NCBI GenBank assembly: GCA_032871835.1
Contig: CM065295.1
Coordinates: 41,848,360-41,912,359, forward strand
Origin: Dipteronia dyeriana
Lineage: Eukaryota; Streptophyta; Magnoliopsida; Sapindales; Sapindaceae
DNA: 64,000 bases
Reading direction: 5' to 3'
The position numbers and the translations under genes were made by a program. The first letter of the stretch is position 1. Each line of letters begins with the position of its first letter. Below are positions 11,066 to 22,542 of the stretch, one piece after another. The notes under the pieces were generated by a model that was not told the origin of the DNA, searched no databases, and saw only the letters and a list, made by a program, of their open reading frames with translations.

Positions 11066-11498
11066 GGTTATAGCCCAAATGAGGTATCAAGTAGAGAACT
11101 GTCTATCCCTCTCTTAGGCTTGGGATCAAGAGGGCTACCACACTTTTAAACTCAAGTCCTTCCTGGGGGTGATAGCCCGACCAAGGCATTATGAGGGCTA
11201 TCTGGCTGTTTCCTAGCATCGAGATCTGGATGACAACTATGCTCTTACACTCAGACCTTTTTTGGGGGTGGAAGCCTGACCAAGGCATTAGGAGGGCTAT
11301 CTAGCTATTTCCTGGTCTTGAAATTTGGATGGAAACTATGCTCTTACACTCAGACCTTTCTTGGGGGTGGTAGCCCGACCAAGACATCATGAAGGCTATC
11401 TAGCTATTTCCAGGTCTCGAGATCTAGATGACAATTATGCTCTTACACTCAGACCTTTCTTGGGGGTGGTAGCCTGACCAAGGCATCAGGAGAGCTAT
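11066..11498. repeat. 99-bp tandem repeat tract of the Tat element, left part
   Basis: Units anchored on GGGGGTGGTAGCCCGACCAAGG-like text start at 11165, 11264, 11363 and 11462, exactly 99 bp apart, with a decayed unit near 11066. The last unit is cut at 11498 by copy A and resumes at 23296 with the same phase. Position between pol and 3' LTR matches the tandem-repeat region of Tat/Ogre elements. Confidence 0.9.
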
Positions 11499-11536
11499 TG
11501 AAAATACAATCACGGTTAAATGCTCAAGGTTAACCT

Positions 11537-11587
11537 AGAGGGAGGAAGAGAGGGAGAGAGGGAGGGAGGGTGGGAGGGAGGGAGGGA
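11537..11587 (+). repeat. (GGGA)n tract at the LTR deletion junction
   Basis: Several runs of GGG separated by one to three bases, such as GGGAGGGAGGGTGGGAGGG. The pattern satisfies a G-quadruplex motif and sits exactly where the LTR sequence is missing. Confidence 0.9.
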
Positions 11588-11786
11588 TGAACACTCTCAA
11601 CTTCGAATCACTCAAATCGGATTTCAAATGAAGATGTTATGGTGTTTGGAAGGTGAGAAAATTTAGAGAGAAAATTTCTGCACACTTGTTTAAATTTCTT
11701 CCTATAATGAAATGTGAGAGGGAAAGAGATTATAAAGGAGAGAGATAAGAATGAAGGATGAAAAGACCAAACTACCCTTAAGTGCC

Positions 11787-11893
11787 CAAGCATGCTTGCT
11801 ACCCGAGATGGCACATGGGCATCTCGGGGCAACAACCATTCTGTCTTGAGATGGCCACGCGCCATCTTGGGAAATAGTGCTTGGATGCACTTC
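11787..11893 (-). promoter_or_regulatory. Palindrome cluster in copy A 3' LTR
   Basis: Inverted arms of the CCCGAGATGG / CCATCTCGGG type occur in the same layout as in the other LTRs, with an AGTGC..GCACT hairpin beside them. No CACGTG is present here: the G-box spot reads CACATG. Confidence 0.7.
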
Positions 11894-12648
11894 TTTTCCT
11901 CTTGCGCTCACTTTGCGTTCTTCGACCGTTCTCCGGTCTCCGAACTCAGAATTTGAATCCGTTTGCGGATTACAAACCGAAACTCTCACACGGACATGAA
12001 AATATAAGGTACCGAACCCAAAAAATAATAATTTGACTCGATATACGAAGACGAAGACGAAGACAATGTATGCAACATGGGTTGAAAGTGTAGTATCTTT
12101 TGACTTAGAACTTGAAATCAATAGTATGAGTAACCGAAATGACCGGAACTCAATCAAGAATGATTTAAGACTAAATCAAAGTTCAATATCCATGTTATAC
12201 AAAATATATACACATGCAAACACAATTCACACTAGAATGCAAACTACATAGAGATAGTTTCCAATCATGCATATTCCAAAACATGTTATTTCCATACCAA
12301 TGCATGAGCATTCATCTTCAAGTGTGTGAATGTGTTATACATGGTGCACAACGATACAGGGACACATATGAATGAATTGTATGTGTGTGCCTATAATGGT
12401 GTACAACGATGCAGGGACACAAATGTATGATATGTGTGTGTGCCTAAGCCTTGTAAGAGAAAGATAATGTCTTAGTATACCTTTGTAGAACCATATTGCA
12501 TCCTTTCTCTTGAAGACTTATAACTTGCTTTGACTTGTTGTTTCTTCTTCCTTGAAGCTTGAATCATCATGAATCTAAACAACTAAATAATTACAAGTAA
12601 ACATCATTTTGATATGGAATTAATGCCAACACAAACTAAAACCTAACA

Positions 12649-12660
12649 ATCTCCCCCTTT
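12649..12660 (-). promoter_or_regulatory. Polypurine tract of copy A
   Basis: On the minus strand AAAGGGGGAGAT abuts the 3' LTR. The same string precedes the LTR at 58568, so it is conserved in the family. Confidence 0.85.
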
Positions 12661-13116
12661 GGCAAATTCCATGTCAAAACACCTATACATTTACTACAAA
12701 TATAAAAATAAAGATAGGTCACAAAATCACTCCCTCACATTACAATGAGTAAGATTCCTATAACTAATCTTCACCAACTCTTGAACTTCATCTTGATCTT
12801 CTCTTGAAGCAACCTACAAATCAGTTCAAAGCACAATGCATATACGAGAGAAACACAACAAATGACAACATATAATATGGATAAGAATATACAATAAAGT
12901 CCACAAATACATGTATCTCCCTCTCAATACATGCCAAATACAAGAGTTCTTAACCAAATCTTAAGACTAATTATTACATGCCATTGAAAGTTCAAAAGTT
13001 CACAAAAACAACATAAAAAGGAAACTAAGTAACTAGCAACTCTTAACAACTCTTTCTTCCTCTTTTTGACATGAAATGATGCCAAAAGTTAAGAAACATA
13101 CCATGAGACTCAAATA

Positions 13117-14177
13117 CTAGCTACTAGATCCACCAAAGAAAAATGTGCGTGTAGTTGACCTAACATAATGCTTGAGAGAAGGTCTTGAACTTGAGGCAAT
13201 ACACTCATCCAACTCTTTTATTCTAGCATATTGTTTTTCAACTATAGCACTAAGCTCATCAACCTTCTTCTTAAAATGTAAAGCCCAATCCGGAAGAATG
13301 TTTATGCTAGTCTCTTGACAATCAACTTGTGAACTACTAAATAGTCCAAAAGTATCACATGTCTTACCCTTATCCTTATATGACATGTATGACACATGTT
13401 TATCACTATACTTTTCCAAGGGTTGTACCGACATATCATCTCCACTACTTTGAACACCACGAGCTAAACACAAAGAAGTTATAAACCTCGGTAATGCAAG
13501 CTTCTTATCTCCTCTAGTTGAGAAAGTCGCATTATCTAAGTAAAACATAAGCAAATCCCCAAGGTTTATAGGTTGATTAGTCACCAAGGCATATACTATT
13601 TTGATATTGTCTTTATTCAACTCGGTTGAATTCGAAGATCCAATAATATTTGTGCAAATAAAAAGATGCCAAAATGCACTTGCCTTAGTTAACTCATGTT
13701 GACTAATATATGCTCTACCTTTCCACTAAAAAAAACATTGTCACATAGAGTTCTACCCATGATATTAAGACTCTCAATGATATCAATATCTAGAAAGTTT
13801 GAATCAATATCACTAGATAGCCCAAGAAACTTGTTAATGTTTACCGAGTTTACTCTAAACACAACACCCATAATCTCCATCAAAGCATCCAATAAGGTGG
13901 CACTCTCTCTATATTCATGATAAAATTCTCTAACAATAGTGTTATTCACTATTCCTAGCATGCTCACCCAAGATTTCCAATTTCTATCCTTAATACATTT
14001 AAGAACATAAGAATCTTTACATTTACCTAAGTCAATGCCTCTCTCTTCAAATATCTTTTTAGTTGCAAAAATCCCTAAATCCTTTGACCTTGAAGCTTTG
14101 GATCCCTTTGAGGTAGACTTGGCTTTCACAATGGGATTCGATTGATTTCCACTTCCGGTAACCTTAGTTCTTCCCAT
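13117..14177 (-). pseudogene. ORF2 of copy A, putative plant transposon protein domain (PF20167-like)
   Basis: About 353 codons in two frames. The first part (from ATG at 14177) has a basic Ser/Lys-rich head (MGRTKVTGSGNQ). It then shows the family pattern of RNWKSWVSMLGIVNNTIVRE, FYHEYRE, RGV/MGVVFRVN and a KFLGL-like turn. One base is missing near 13735. The second part continues with the helix-rich KIVYALVTNQPINLGDLL and LPRFITSLCLARG segments and ends in a coiled-coil-like tail and FFGGSSS. These match the plant domain annotated as a putative transposon protein, usually linked to LTR elements. Biochemical role is unknown. The ORF lies between gag and the polypurine tract, where an envelope-like or accessory ORF sits in other elements. 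The length (1061 nt) equals that of the ORF2 in copy E. Confidence 0.7.
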
Positions 14178-15869
14178 TTGTTCTTATGAAATATGATGCT
14201 ATATACATACAACAAAAGTGTGTGAAAGACAAAACAAACATATTAGTCATAAATATATAAACACAATGACATATGACTTAAGAATGAATCATCATGCAAG
14301 ACAAAGATAGTGAGTAATATCTTACAAGTATCACTAAGTCAAAATATGCCAACATGTAACAAAATGAAGCATGTGAACATATCATAAAAGAGAACAATGT
14401 CTAGCATACAATGCTCCCCCTTGATAAATGCTATAACTAAAATTCATGATAGCATAAGGTTCACAAAGATGTTCACACAATCACACATTCAAGCAATTTG
14501 AAGAAATATCAACAAAATAAGCTTCATATGCTAAGAGAGATACACAAAGATTTTTCAAGTTCTCTCATAATTCTTCAACAATTGCAAAGATATCATTATA
14601 CTCATAAACAAAGTGTGTGTGTGAGAGATATGCTTCAAATATATATCAAGAAGTAGTTTGATAATCAACATGCAAACAATTTCCAACAACTATTCATCTT
14701 AAGCTTTTTCCATAAAAAGTCAAACCGATTACCATCCGAAATTTTTGCTTTTAAGAGAATAGATTTCAATACATGAGCGTGTGTGTGTATGTGGCTTGTC
14801 ATCCCATTTCCGTTTTTCAACCCGAGCTCATTTGATTTTCAACTAAACTTCTTTTTAAGCCTTCCTTCTTTTCTTTTTAGGCTTTGAATCAAAGATTTTT
14901 TTTTTATGAATTCCTTTCAACACTTCTTTGATTTTTCCATTTTTTTTACATAAACAAAATTCACTTCATGATGGCTTCCACTCATCACAATGGTGTAGCT
15001 CTTTCCAACATTGGGTAGCTTTCACAACCAGTGTGTGTAGCCCTTTTCATGAAGGTGCTCGTTGAGTTCTATGTAATTACCGAAGCAAAATGGATACTAA
15101 CCAAAAGTCATTTTAAATGTACTTAAGCACAAAAACATCAAGGTGTATCAAATGTTTACATATTAGTAAACTCATCCTACTAGCTAAACATATAAGAGAA
15201 GCATAGTGCAAATTTTAGAAATCAAAATTTTATGGCTCATAAGCACATGATTTAAGATCAATAAGTAGAGACTTATTCAAGATCATTACTTCTCTAATGA
15301 GTAGCTTTCAAAGAATATGAAGCTCATATTTTTAACAGTAATGCCACTCAATATACTATACACAAACAATCATCAAAGTTAAGATCAATGTGAACAATAT
15401 CACTATTATATCCTAAAATAGCAAATGTCAATGAGAACCATATGTATGCTATACAAAATTCTCTAATATGACATGCTATGAGATGTATGTCAAAAATTGA
15501 GTCAAAAAAATGAATATCTAAGAGAATATGCATTAGAGTATAGAGATACCTTTTTTTTTTTTGTACATTATATTCACCAAATATCATACTTCCGCCCTTT
15601 TTATGATCACTCTTGCCTTGAATGTCCTCATGACATCAAGTTGACGATGTTTCACAACAAGAGTATAAAAAGCATAATATCTCAACTCAATCAACACATA
15701 TAACAAAAGAAATTCTTCAAAGTTAATTAACAAATTTTGACCATCATAACAATCATGATGTGAGATAACCAAGTTCATATCAATACATGGAGTATTCAAA
15801 GCTAGTAAGCAAGAATTCTCAACACAATTGATATTTAGCCTCAAAGCTATCTCACATGTGCTTCTTATT
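14178..15869 (-). other. Non-coding spacer between gag and ORF2 of copy A
   Basis: About 1.7 kb, AT-rich, in which no frame stays open across copies A, C, E and F. A block with GGGCTACACACA, GCTACCCAATGTTGG and GAGCTACACCA type text recurs in all four copies and may be structured RNA. The place corresponds to where pol would lie in an autonomous relative. Confidence 0.6.
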
Positions 15870-17924
15870 TTAGTGATAAGAGCACTCACCCTTGAACCAT
15901 TTGTTCTTGGGTGTACCTACACAAACATTTCCAATATCATCCTTGACAACAATGTTAAATCTAGAGTAAAGTCCTTCAATAACTTGATTAACAAGAATAT
16001 CATTAACACACTCTTCCTTAACATTTTCAACTCAAGCTTTGTCAAGTTGAACAAGATTAGAATTCTTTCTACTCCACAACTTTTTCTCATGCTTAGCAAT
16101 ATTATCATGTTTCTCAACTTTGAAGGCCTTAGCATGTTCAAATTGAAGTTTAACCTCCTTATCCCTAGGTTCATTTCCTAATTTGTATTTTTCAATATAT
16201 TTATAACACCTAGGCTTAATGTGACATATTGTGTTGCAATAATGGCAAATTGGAATAAAAGATGAGACTGTACCTTTTGGAGTTGAACTAGCATCACTAG
16301 GAGTTTGTAAAGATACCTTGTTTGCCAACTTCTTCTTGACTTTTGATCTTCTCTTCTTGTGTGGTTTCTTATCAATCACGACTTTATCAAAATATGTAGG
16401 AAGTGATGCTTCCAAGAGCTCCTCTTCAACTACCAAGTCGTCTTCACCACTGTGAGAGTTAACAAGATTCCTAACTCTAGACACACTAACCGAATCATTT
16501 ACTAAATCCTTGATAGCCTCCTTAGCCGTGTCTATTTCTTCCATCAATTCTTGTTCTCTCTTCTTCAAAGAAGATATCACATTATCCTTCTCAAGGTTTA
16601 TCATTTCAAGTTCTCTAAACTTCTTCATAATATCACCTTTTTCACCAAGAAGTCTACGAGTAACAACCACAAACTCATCTAGTTGCTTCTTGATCAAATC
16701 ATCCTCCTCAACTACTTCTCTTTGAGCATTGTCTCTAGCTTCTTTAAGCTTTTCTATCTTTTTCAACAACTCAAGATTAGTAGGAATGGAACTAGAGTTT
16801 CGGTCATGATTTGCATCAAGGTTCTTGTTCAAAGATATTGTACTACCAATATCTAGTGGAGAATGAGAAGCCGTTAGAGCTACAAAGTTGCTCACCAAAT
16901 CTTCATCACTTGAAGACTCACTACTAGAGCTCTCATTGTCACTAGAATTATCATCACTCCAAGTAGCCGCCAACACTTTGCCTTTCTTGTCTTTCTTAGA
17001 TGGCTTCTTGGTGCACTCACTAGCAAAGTGACCAAAACCTTGACAATTATAGCATTGAACCTCTTTCTTGTTCATGGCCTGACTATTCTTCACAATCCTT
17101 GGAGATGATGTTCTCTTGACTCCTTTTTCCTTAGAAGACTTGCCTTTAGGCTTGGCATTCTTCTTTAGAAACTTCTTGAACCTTCTAACCAAGAGTGCTA
17201 TTTCATCATTTTCATCATCACTCTCCTCCTCTATAGCATTGAGAGCGATTCCCTTACTTTTGATCTTTGGCTTCAAGCACATCTCATAAGTTTGGAGAGA
17301 CCCAAGCAACTCATCAATATTCATACTATCCACATCCTTGATTTTCTCAATGGCTGTCACCTTTGATTTGAATCTCTTAGGTAGAGATCTAAGGATTTTT
17401 CAATTAGAATGCTCTTTTGAGATAGGTACTTCCAGTGCTTGACATTGGTTAGATATGTTAAGAAGCCAGAATTGGAAGTCTTCGAACTTTTCTTCTTCAC
17501 TCATACTTAAACCTTCAAATTGTGATGCCAACATTTGAAGCCTTAATTTCTTCACCGCTAAGGTTCCTTCATTAGTAACTTGGAGAGTATCCCAGGCTTC
17601 CTTTATGGATTCAAGATTTTGAATATTGGAAAATTGATGCCCATCAACTCTTCCAAAGATGGCATTCATAGCATGATGGTGCCATTTAGCAACCTCAAAC
17701 TCATTCGTTGTCCATTCACTCTTTGGCTTGAGTATCATGGTTCCATCCTCTTGAACCTTGGAAGGAGGACTATAACCTTCTTCCGCTACCATCCAAGCCC
17801 TTTCATCAATAGAGCGGATGTAGGCTTTCATCCTCAACTTCCAATACCAATAGTTAGTGCCACGAAGTAATAATGGCCTAGTATTTGAGGCTCCTTCCGC
17901 CATTACATCATATTGTAAACCCAT
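15870..17924 (-). pseudogene. Gag of copy A (UBN2 / CCHC type), two in-frame stops
   Basis: One continuous frame of 684 codons plus stop, broken only by TGA at 17402-17400 (a TGG in other copies) and TGA at 16034-16032 (TGT elsewhere). It begins MGLQYDVMAEGASNTRPLLL, then RGTNYWYWKLRMKAYI and the helix-rich UBN2-type core (EAWDTLQVTNEG, KKLRLQMLASQFEGL). A CCHC zinc knuckle, CYNCQGFGHFASEC, follows, then a Ser/Asp-rich acidic stretch and a long coiled coil. A second knuckle-like motif, CHYCNTICHIKPRC, has Cys for Gly. The frame ends in a KNKWFKGECS-type tail. In related autonomous elements the protease DSG motif follows a KNKW-like string, so the ORF stops where pol would begin. Confidence 0.85.
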
Positions 17925-17995
17925 GAATTTAAACGCCTTCCAAAAACCGTGAAAGTATCACACATGGACTCACACTAAGTGCAATCTAGTGTCCT

Positions 17996-18007
17996 GCTTT
18001 GATACCA
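17996..18007 (-). promoter_or_regulatory. Primer-binding site of copy A
   Basis: TGGTATCAAAGC on the minus strand, two bases inside the 5' LTR. It differs at one base from TGGTATCAGAGC, the initiator tRNA-Met site common in plant copia elements. Confidence 0.8.
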
Positions 18008-18469
18008 ATTGAAAATACAATCACGATTAAATGCTCAAGGCTAATCTAGAGGGGGGTGAATAGATTAGGCACCTTTTTCGACTCCTTTAGAAACAAACAA
18101 AAGTTTGTCCCTCTAGATTTCTTGTATCACAATATATATATTAATTAAAGATAATTAATCAATATATAAACACAAGTAAAGTGTGATACAAACAAGTAAT
18201 TGTAACACATACACAATTTATATTATAGAAAGGAAGTCAACATATATAAATAGTTCTATCCACAATACAAATATTAGAGAGATAGGGATAGAGAAAAGTT
18301 GACACAAGATATAACGTGGTAAACCTTCGAAGAGGAAACATCCACGGGCTAGCAGCCACTGGCAAAAAAAAAATCCACTAGTAGATAAGACAAGTACAAT
18401 CTCTTAAGTGACCTCTTCACCTAGAAACTACCCTCATATCCTACTCTAGAAATTGTCGCCCTATGCTCA

Positions 18470-18780
18470 ACAACCCGAGGCTTTACACCTCTAATCAAGA
18501 ATTCCTTACTCACTTTATCCGTATCCTCATGACCCAAGGCAAGACTTCTTGCTCAACTAAGTCCTCACGACTCTAGTCAAGACTTCCTTGCTCACCTATC
18601 CGAGTACTCCCAACTCTAGGCTAGACTTCTTGCTCGACTATCCAAGGCTTCATACCTCTAGCCAAGACTTCCTTGCTCGACAATCCAAAGGCTTCACACC
18701 TCTTGCCAAGACTTCTTGCTCAACACCATAGGTCTCACACTTATTGTCATGACTTCCTTCTCACAAGGCATCTAGGTGAT
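18470..18780 (-). repeat. About 45-bp tandem repeats in copy A 5' LTR
   Basis: Imperfect units containing AAGTCTTG and GAGCAAG on the minus strand recur about seven times. The same block sits at the same place in LTRs B, C, E and the E/F LTR. Confidence 0.8.
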
Positions 18781-19083
18781 CATGAATGCAAAATGTAAAC
18801 AAGCACGCAACATAGAATGCTATGATCAACACATCCTATGGAAAATACTAGACATGAGCATGAATGCATAAATCACATATAGTCTAGTTAATCATGCATG
18901 TGTAATCAATCTAGATTATGTAAGATATGTTCAATATTAATCACAACCTAGATACATGCATAGATCTAAACTTGAATCACAAGATATGTTCAATAATTCA
19001 CAAGATCAAGTTTAAATCACACAAACCAAAAACATGCTAAAATCATATGACAAAGTCAATTAGATTTAAGCTAAAGTTCTAGA

Positions 19084-21770
19084 TAGGGGTGGGCACTAAG
19101 TTCGAAACCGAACCAAACCAAACCAAACCGAACCGAACCAAAAAAAGGGTGTTCGGTTCGGTTCGGTTCATAGATCCAATTCGGTTCAAACCGGTTTTAA
19201 TAATTAAAACCGAAAAAAAATCGGTTTAAATAGGTTCGGTTGTCCAAAAACCTGTTTAAACCGTTTAAACCACATATAAATATAAGTTAAAAAAAACCCT
19301 AAATGCTCTTAATATCGTATTCTTCAGTCGACTTCTCACTTCTCAGATCACTTCTCACTTCTCAAAATCTTACCTCTCATTCTCAGACTCTGACTCAACT
19401 CCTTCCATTATCATCTCCGTTGCTCATCTCCAGCTCTCCGTTGCTCATCAGTTGTTACCGCTCTGCTTATCTGCTCACCTCCGTAACTTATCTCCGTTGC
19501 TAGTCAAACCGTCTCTGATCTGCTCATCTGCTCATCTTTGTCACTCATCTTCGCTGCGTCAACCGTCTCCGATCTGATCATCTCTGTTGGCGTCTCAACT
19601 CCGTTCCTCAAAGAATGTTTGTCACTCACTCAGTCACTCGAGTCCTCGACAGTCGACTCAGTCTCTTCTTTTGTTCTAATTTTCTTCTTCTTTTTTCCTG
19701 ATTTTGTTTTTGTCATTTTTATTATTATTTCACATCAGATACCACCAATCTGGTCTCTGCTCGTCTGATCTGGTTTCTTTCATCTCCAGCCAAAGCTTCA
19801 ACACGATCCAGACAGCCTTCAGCTCTTCTTTATCTCGTACGATTGCTTCTGTGGTTAGTTGTTATCTTCTTCAGTTTTTTGTCTTTCTTTATTTGATTAT
19901 TTATTGTCTTCAGCTCGTATGATTTCTTCTTTAGGCGTGTGGTGCTGCTTGTTTGAAAGATTTGAGTGTTAAATTTTGAAAGATTTGAGTGCTAAATTTG
20001 AAAGGCAAAAAACGCTAAGCTATACACCATGAATTGGTTTCTTTTGGTCACTTTTAAGTTTTTAACAGTCAATTATGGTTCATGAATCAATTTAATTTAT
20101 GTGTAAAGTCAAAGTGCATCTTTTTAGAATGAAACAGATGAAATAATTGTGTCTGCAGGTTATACAAATTTCTCATTTCATATTGTAGTGTATACCCGTG
20201 GAGTTTGGAGAATTAAGGGCATAATTCAGGTATAGTGGGTTCTTTGTTATTGGTTTGATTTGCTTCTTCCATTTCTTGGTAGAATCGCTTCTTAAGTTCT
20301 ACTCAGTAACTTTTAGCTACAGTTTTGGCATTTGAACATGAATTAGTTCCGGGTGCGTTTCTGTGTTTCAATATTTAGTAATGCGTCATTTAAGTAATTC
20401 CATTGAGTCATGTTCATTTTAGAGGTTGGTGTGTGACATTTGTCTGATTGCTTTAAGTTATTTATGAATCAATTTGCTGCGCTGTTACATCCTCGTTCCC
20501 TCTGAATGTTTGGACAAATGTTTACTGGTAGCGAGGATTATGTTTCTTGCCTCTTCGCTAACAGCTAATCATTTCATGCATAGTATTGAGGCCTTCAATG
20601 AATTGTTTCTTACGGCATCCTCTTTATTGGTTTGAGCTTGTTACTCTTTTAATGAAATTCCCTAGAGTCTGTGGTTTCCTTTTTTGTAAGTTAGTCCAAT
20701 TATTGATCGCTCAGTGCCCTGATGTATTGGTTATATCCTCTGATTTTGACAAGTTGACAGCTACATTTTCCTGTAGTATAGTTTTGTATTGTTTCATTGT
20801 TTTTTGATGCTTCAATTTTTTTGAAGATAAATAATCTATATTCTGATTTAATTAACAGCGTCCGTGTGTAGAAACGAATTACATTGACTGATTAAATGGC
20901 ATGCACCGATGCAAGTGTCCTAGCATCTTCCATCATGTCAGTGTCTTTGCATTTTATTCTTTGACAGTATTGAGCAGGAAGTTAAGTTGGTCATCTAAAA
21001 CTTTCTAGTTAGGTTTATAATTTAAATTAGAGATGATGTGAATGTTTAGAATAAAGTTTTGTGGAGAATAGTGTGTATATGGAGGTTGTGGTTACAATGG
21101 AATGTTTATTCTTTTAGTTTGGCTGTGGTTCTATTGGTTTTATATTTTACTTACTTATTTTAGTTTTTCTTTTTATGTGAAATGGTTTGTAGATGGAAAT
21201 GGATCTTAATGTTGATTCAATGGAAGGGAGTAATGACTAAGGGTCATGAGACCTTAGAGAATTCTAGCTCCATTGGATTTGGGTTGTAATTTTTATTTGG
21301 AGCTTGAAATTGGATTGTAATATTTATTTGGAGCTTGGATTTGATATTTAGAGTTTTTATTTGGATTGTAATATTTATTTTGGAGTTTCAGGTTTATTCC
21401 ATTTGTGATTTTTTTTAATGAATTATAAATTAAATGTTATAAGTTAATAGTTATGTTTGATTTGGGCTTGGACAGTTGGGCTATTACAATTTATGAGACT
21501 TTGGTCCAAAATTAGAATTCAAAAAGGCAACAACAAAATATATTAAAAAAGACTCATTAAGCCCATCAAGTCAAAAAGGCCCATTAGGTCCAAAACCGAA
21601 ATGAACCGAACCGAACCGAACCGATTTAAATCAGTTCAGTTCAGTTCGGTTATCATTTCTTATTCGGTTTAAACCGATTCAATTTTAGATGAACCGAAAT
21701 ATTTTCTGTTCAGTTCGGTTTTATCTAAAACCGAACCGAACCGAACCGAACCGAACTGCGACCACCCCTA
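19084..21770 (+). mobile_element. Non-autonomous hAT transposon in copy A 5' LTR
   Basis: The ends TAGGGGTGGGCAC and CGACCACCCCTA are inverted, and an exact 8-bp duplication GTTCTAGA flanks them (19076-19083, 21771-21778), the hAT hallmark. Subterminal arrays of CCGAACC/GGTTCGG occupy 19102-19265 and 21593-21758. No transposase is present. A splice-acceptor-like TTTGTAG is followed by an ATG at 21193 opening a 15-codon frame (MEMDLNVDSMEGSND) ending at 21240. Upstream is a pyrimidine-rich leader of about 1.9 kb. This looks like the leader and first codons of a transposase gene whose body was deleted. Confidence 0.88.
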
Positions 21771-22435
21771 GTTCTAGAGCATATTCATAATCGTAGATTC
21801 AATCACAACACATGAATAGCTCAAAAGAACATAAGCACTTGTGTTATGTGAAAAAATCGGCCAAGAGAGCCTAATACATGTGAGGAACTATTTTTCTCAA
21901 AATCAATCAATCAAAGATCATCAAATAGTCCTAGAATCAAAGCTAGCACAATACAATCCTAAACATGTGATAACATAGGCAAAATCAAAACCTAACTCAA
22001 CATGTATGATTTCAATTGAAACTCAAAGTAGCTTTGAAAGAGTTCAAAACACTCACAATATACAAATATATGTAGAAGAAGAAAACCCAAGGCAATTGAC
22101 CAAGTTTTAAAAGAAAACTTTGAGAGAAAATCAATACCTTAGTTGATTTAGGTGCAGTCCCGTTTTTGTATGATTAGACACCAAAAAAAGCAGAAACACT
22201 AACTCAAATCTTCAGAGAAAAGATGGAGAATGAATAGATGAACGCACTCAACTTTGAATCACTCAAATCAAAGTTCAAATGAAGAAGTTATGGTGTTTGG
22301 AAGGTGAGTAAATTTGGAGAGAAAATTTCTGCACACTTGTTTGAATTTCTTCTTATAATGAAATGTGAGAGGGAAAGAGATTATAAAGGAGAGGGACAAG
22401 AATGAAGGATGAAAATTCCAAACTACCCTTAAGTG

Positions 22436-22542
22436 CCCAAGCATGCTTGCTGCCCGAGATGGTGCGTGGGTATCTCAGGGCAGCAAGCATTCTGTCCCGA
22501 GATGGCCACGCGACATCTCGGGAAAGAGTGCTTGGATGCACT
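22436..22542 (-). promoter_or_regulatory. Palindrome cluster in copy A 5' LTR
   Basis: On the minus strand: an AGTGC..GCACT hairpin, then CCCGAGATG..CCATCTCGGG, then a longer stem GCTTGCTGCCC..GGGCAGCAAGC. The loop reads CCCACGCACC, so the G-box is lost here. Confidence 0.75.

Larger units (their letters stand above)
11499..12648 (-). repeat. 3' LTR of copy A, internally deleted
   Basis: 1150 bp against about 2.6 kb for full LTRs of this family. After the first about 37 bp (to CTAGAGGG, near 11536) a GA-rich tract follows. Homology then resumes at GATGAACACTCTCAACTTCG (about 11587), skipping about 1.4 kb including the 45-bp repeats. The right part, with the palindrome cluster, is retained. 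Confidence 0.85.

Noticed and set aside
15348..15889. Open frames in the gag-ORF2 spacer (also 46217-46668, 62628-62933)
   Set aside because: Frames and ends differ between copies and stops are common. I see no domain, so I call it non-coding.
17580..17870. 96-codon frame opposite gag, repeated at 28245, 44143, 53375 and 61185
   Set aside because: It is the antisense shadow of the gag N-terminus. Its recurrence follows from gag conservation.
20586..20807. Open frame inside the hAT element as transposase
   Set aside because: No BED, catalytic or dimerisation motifs. It is short and lies in leader-like sequence.
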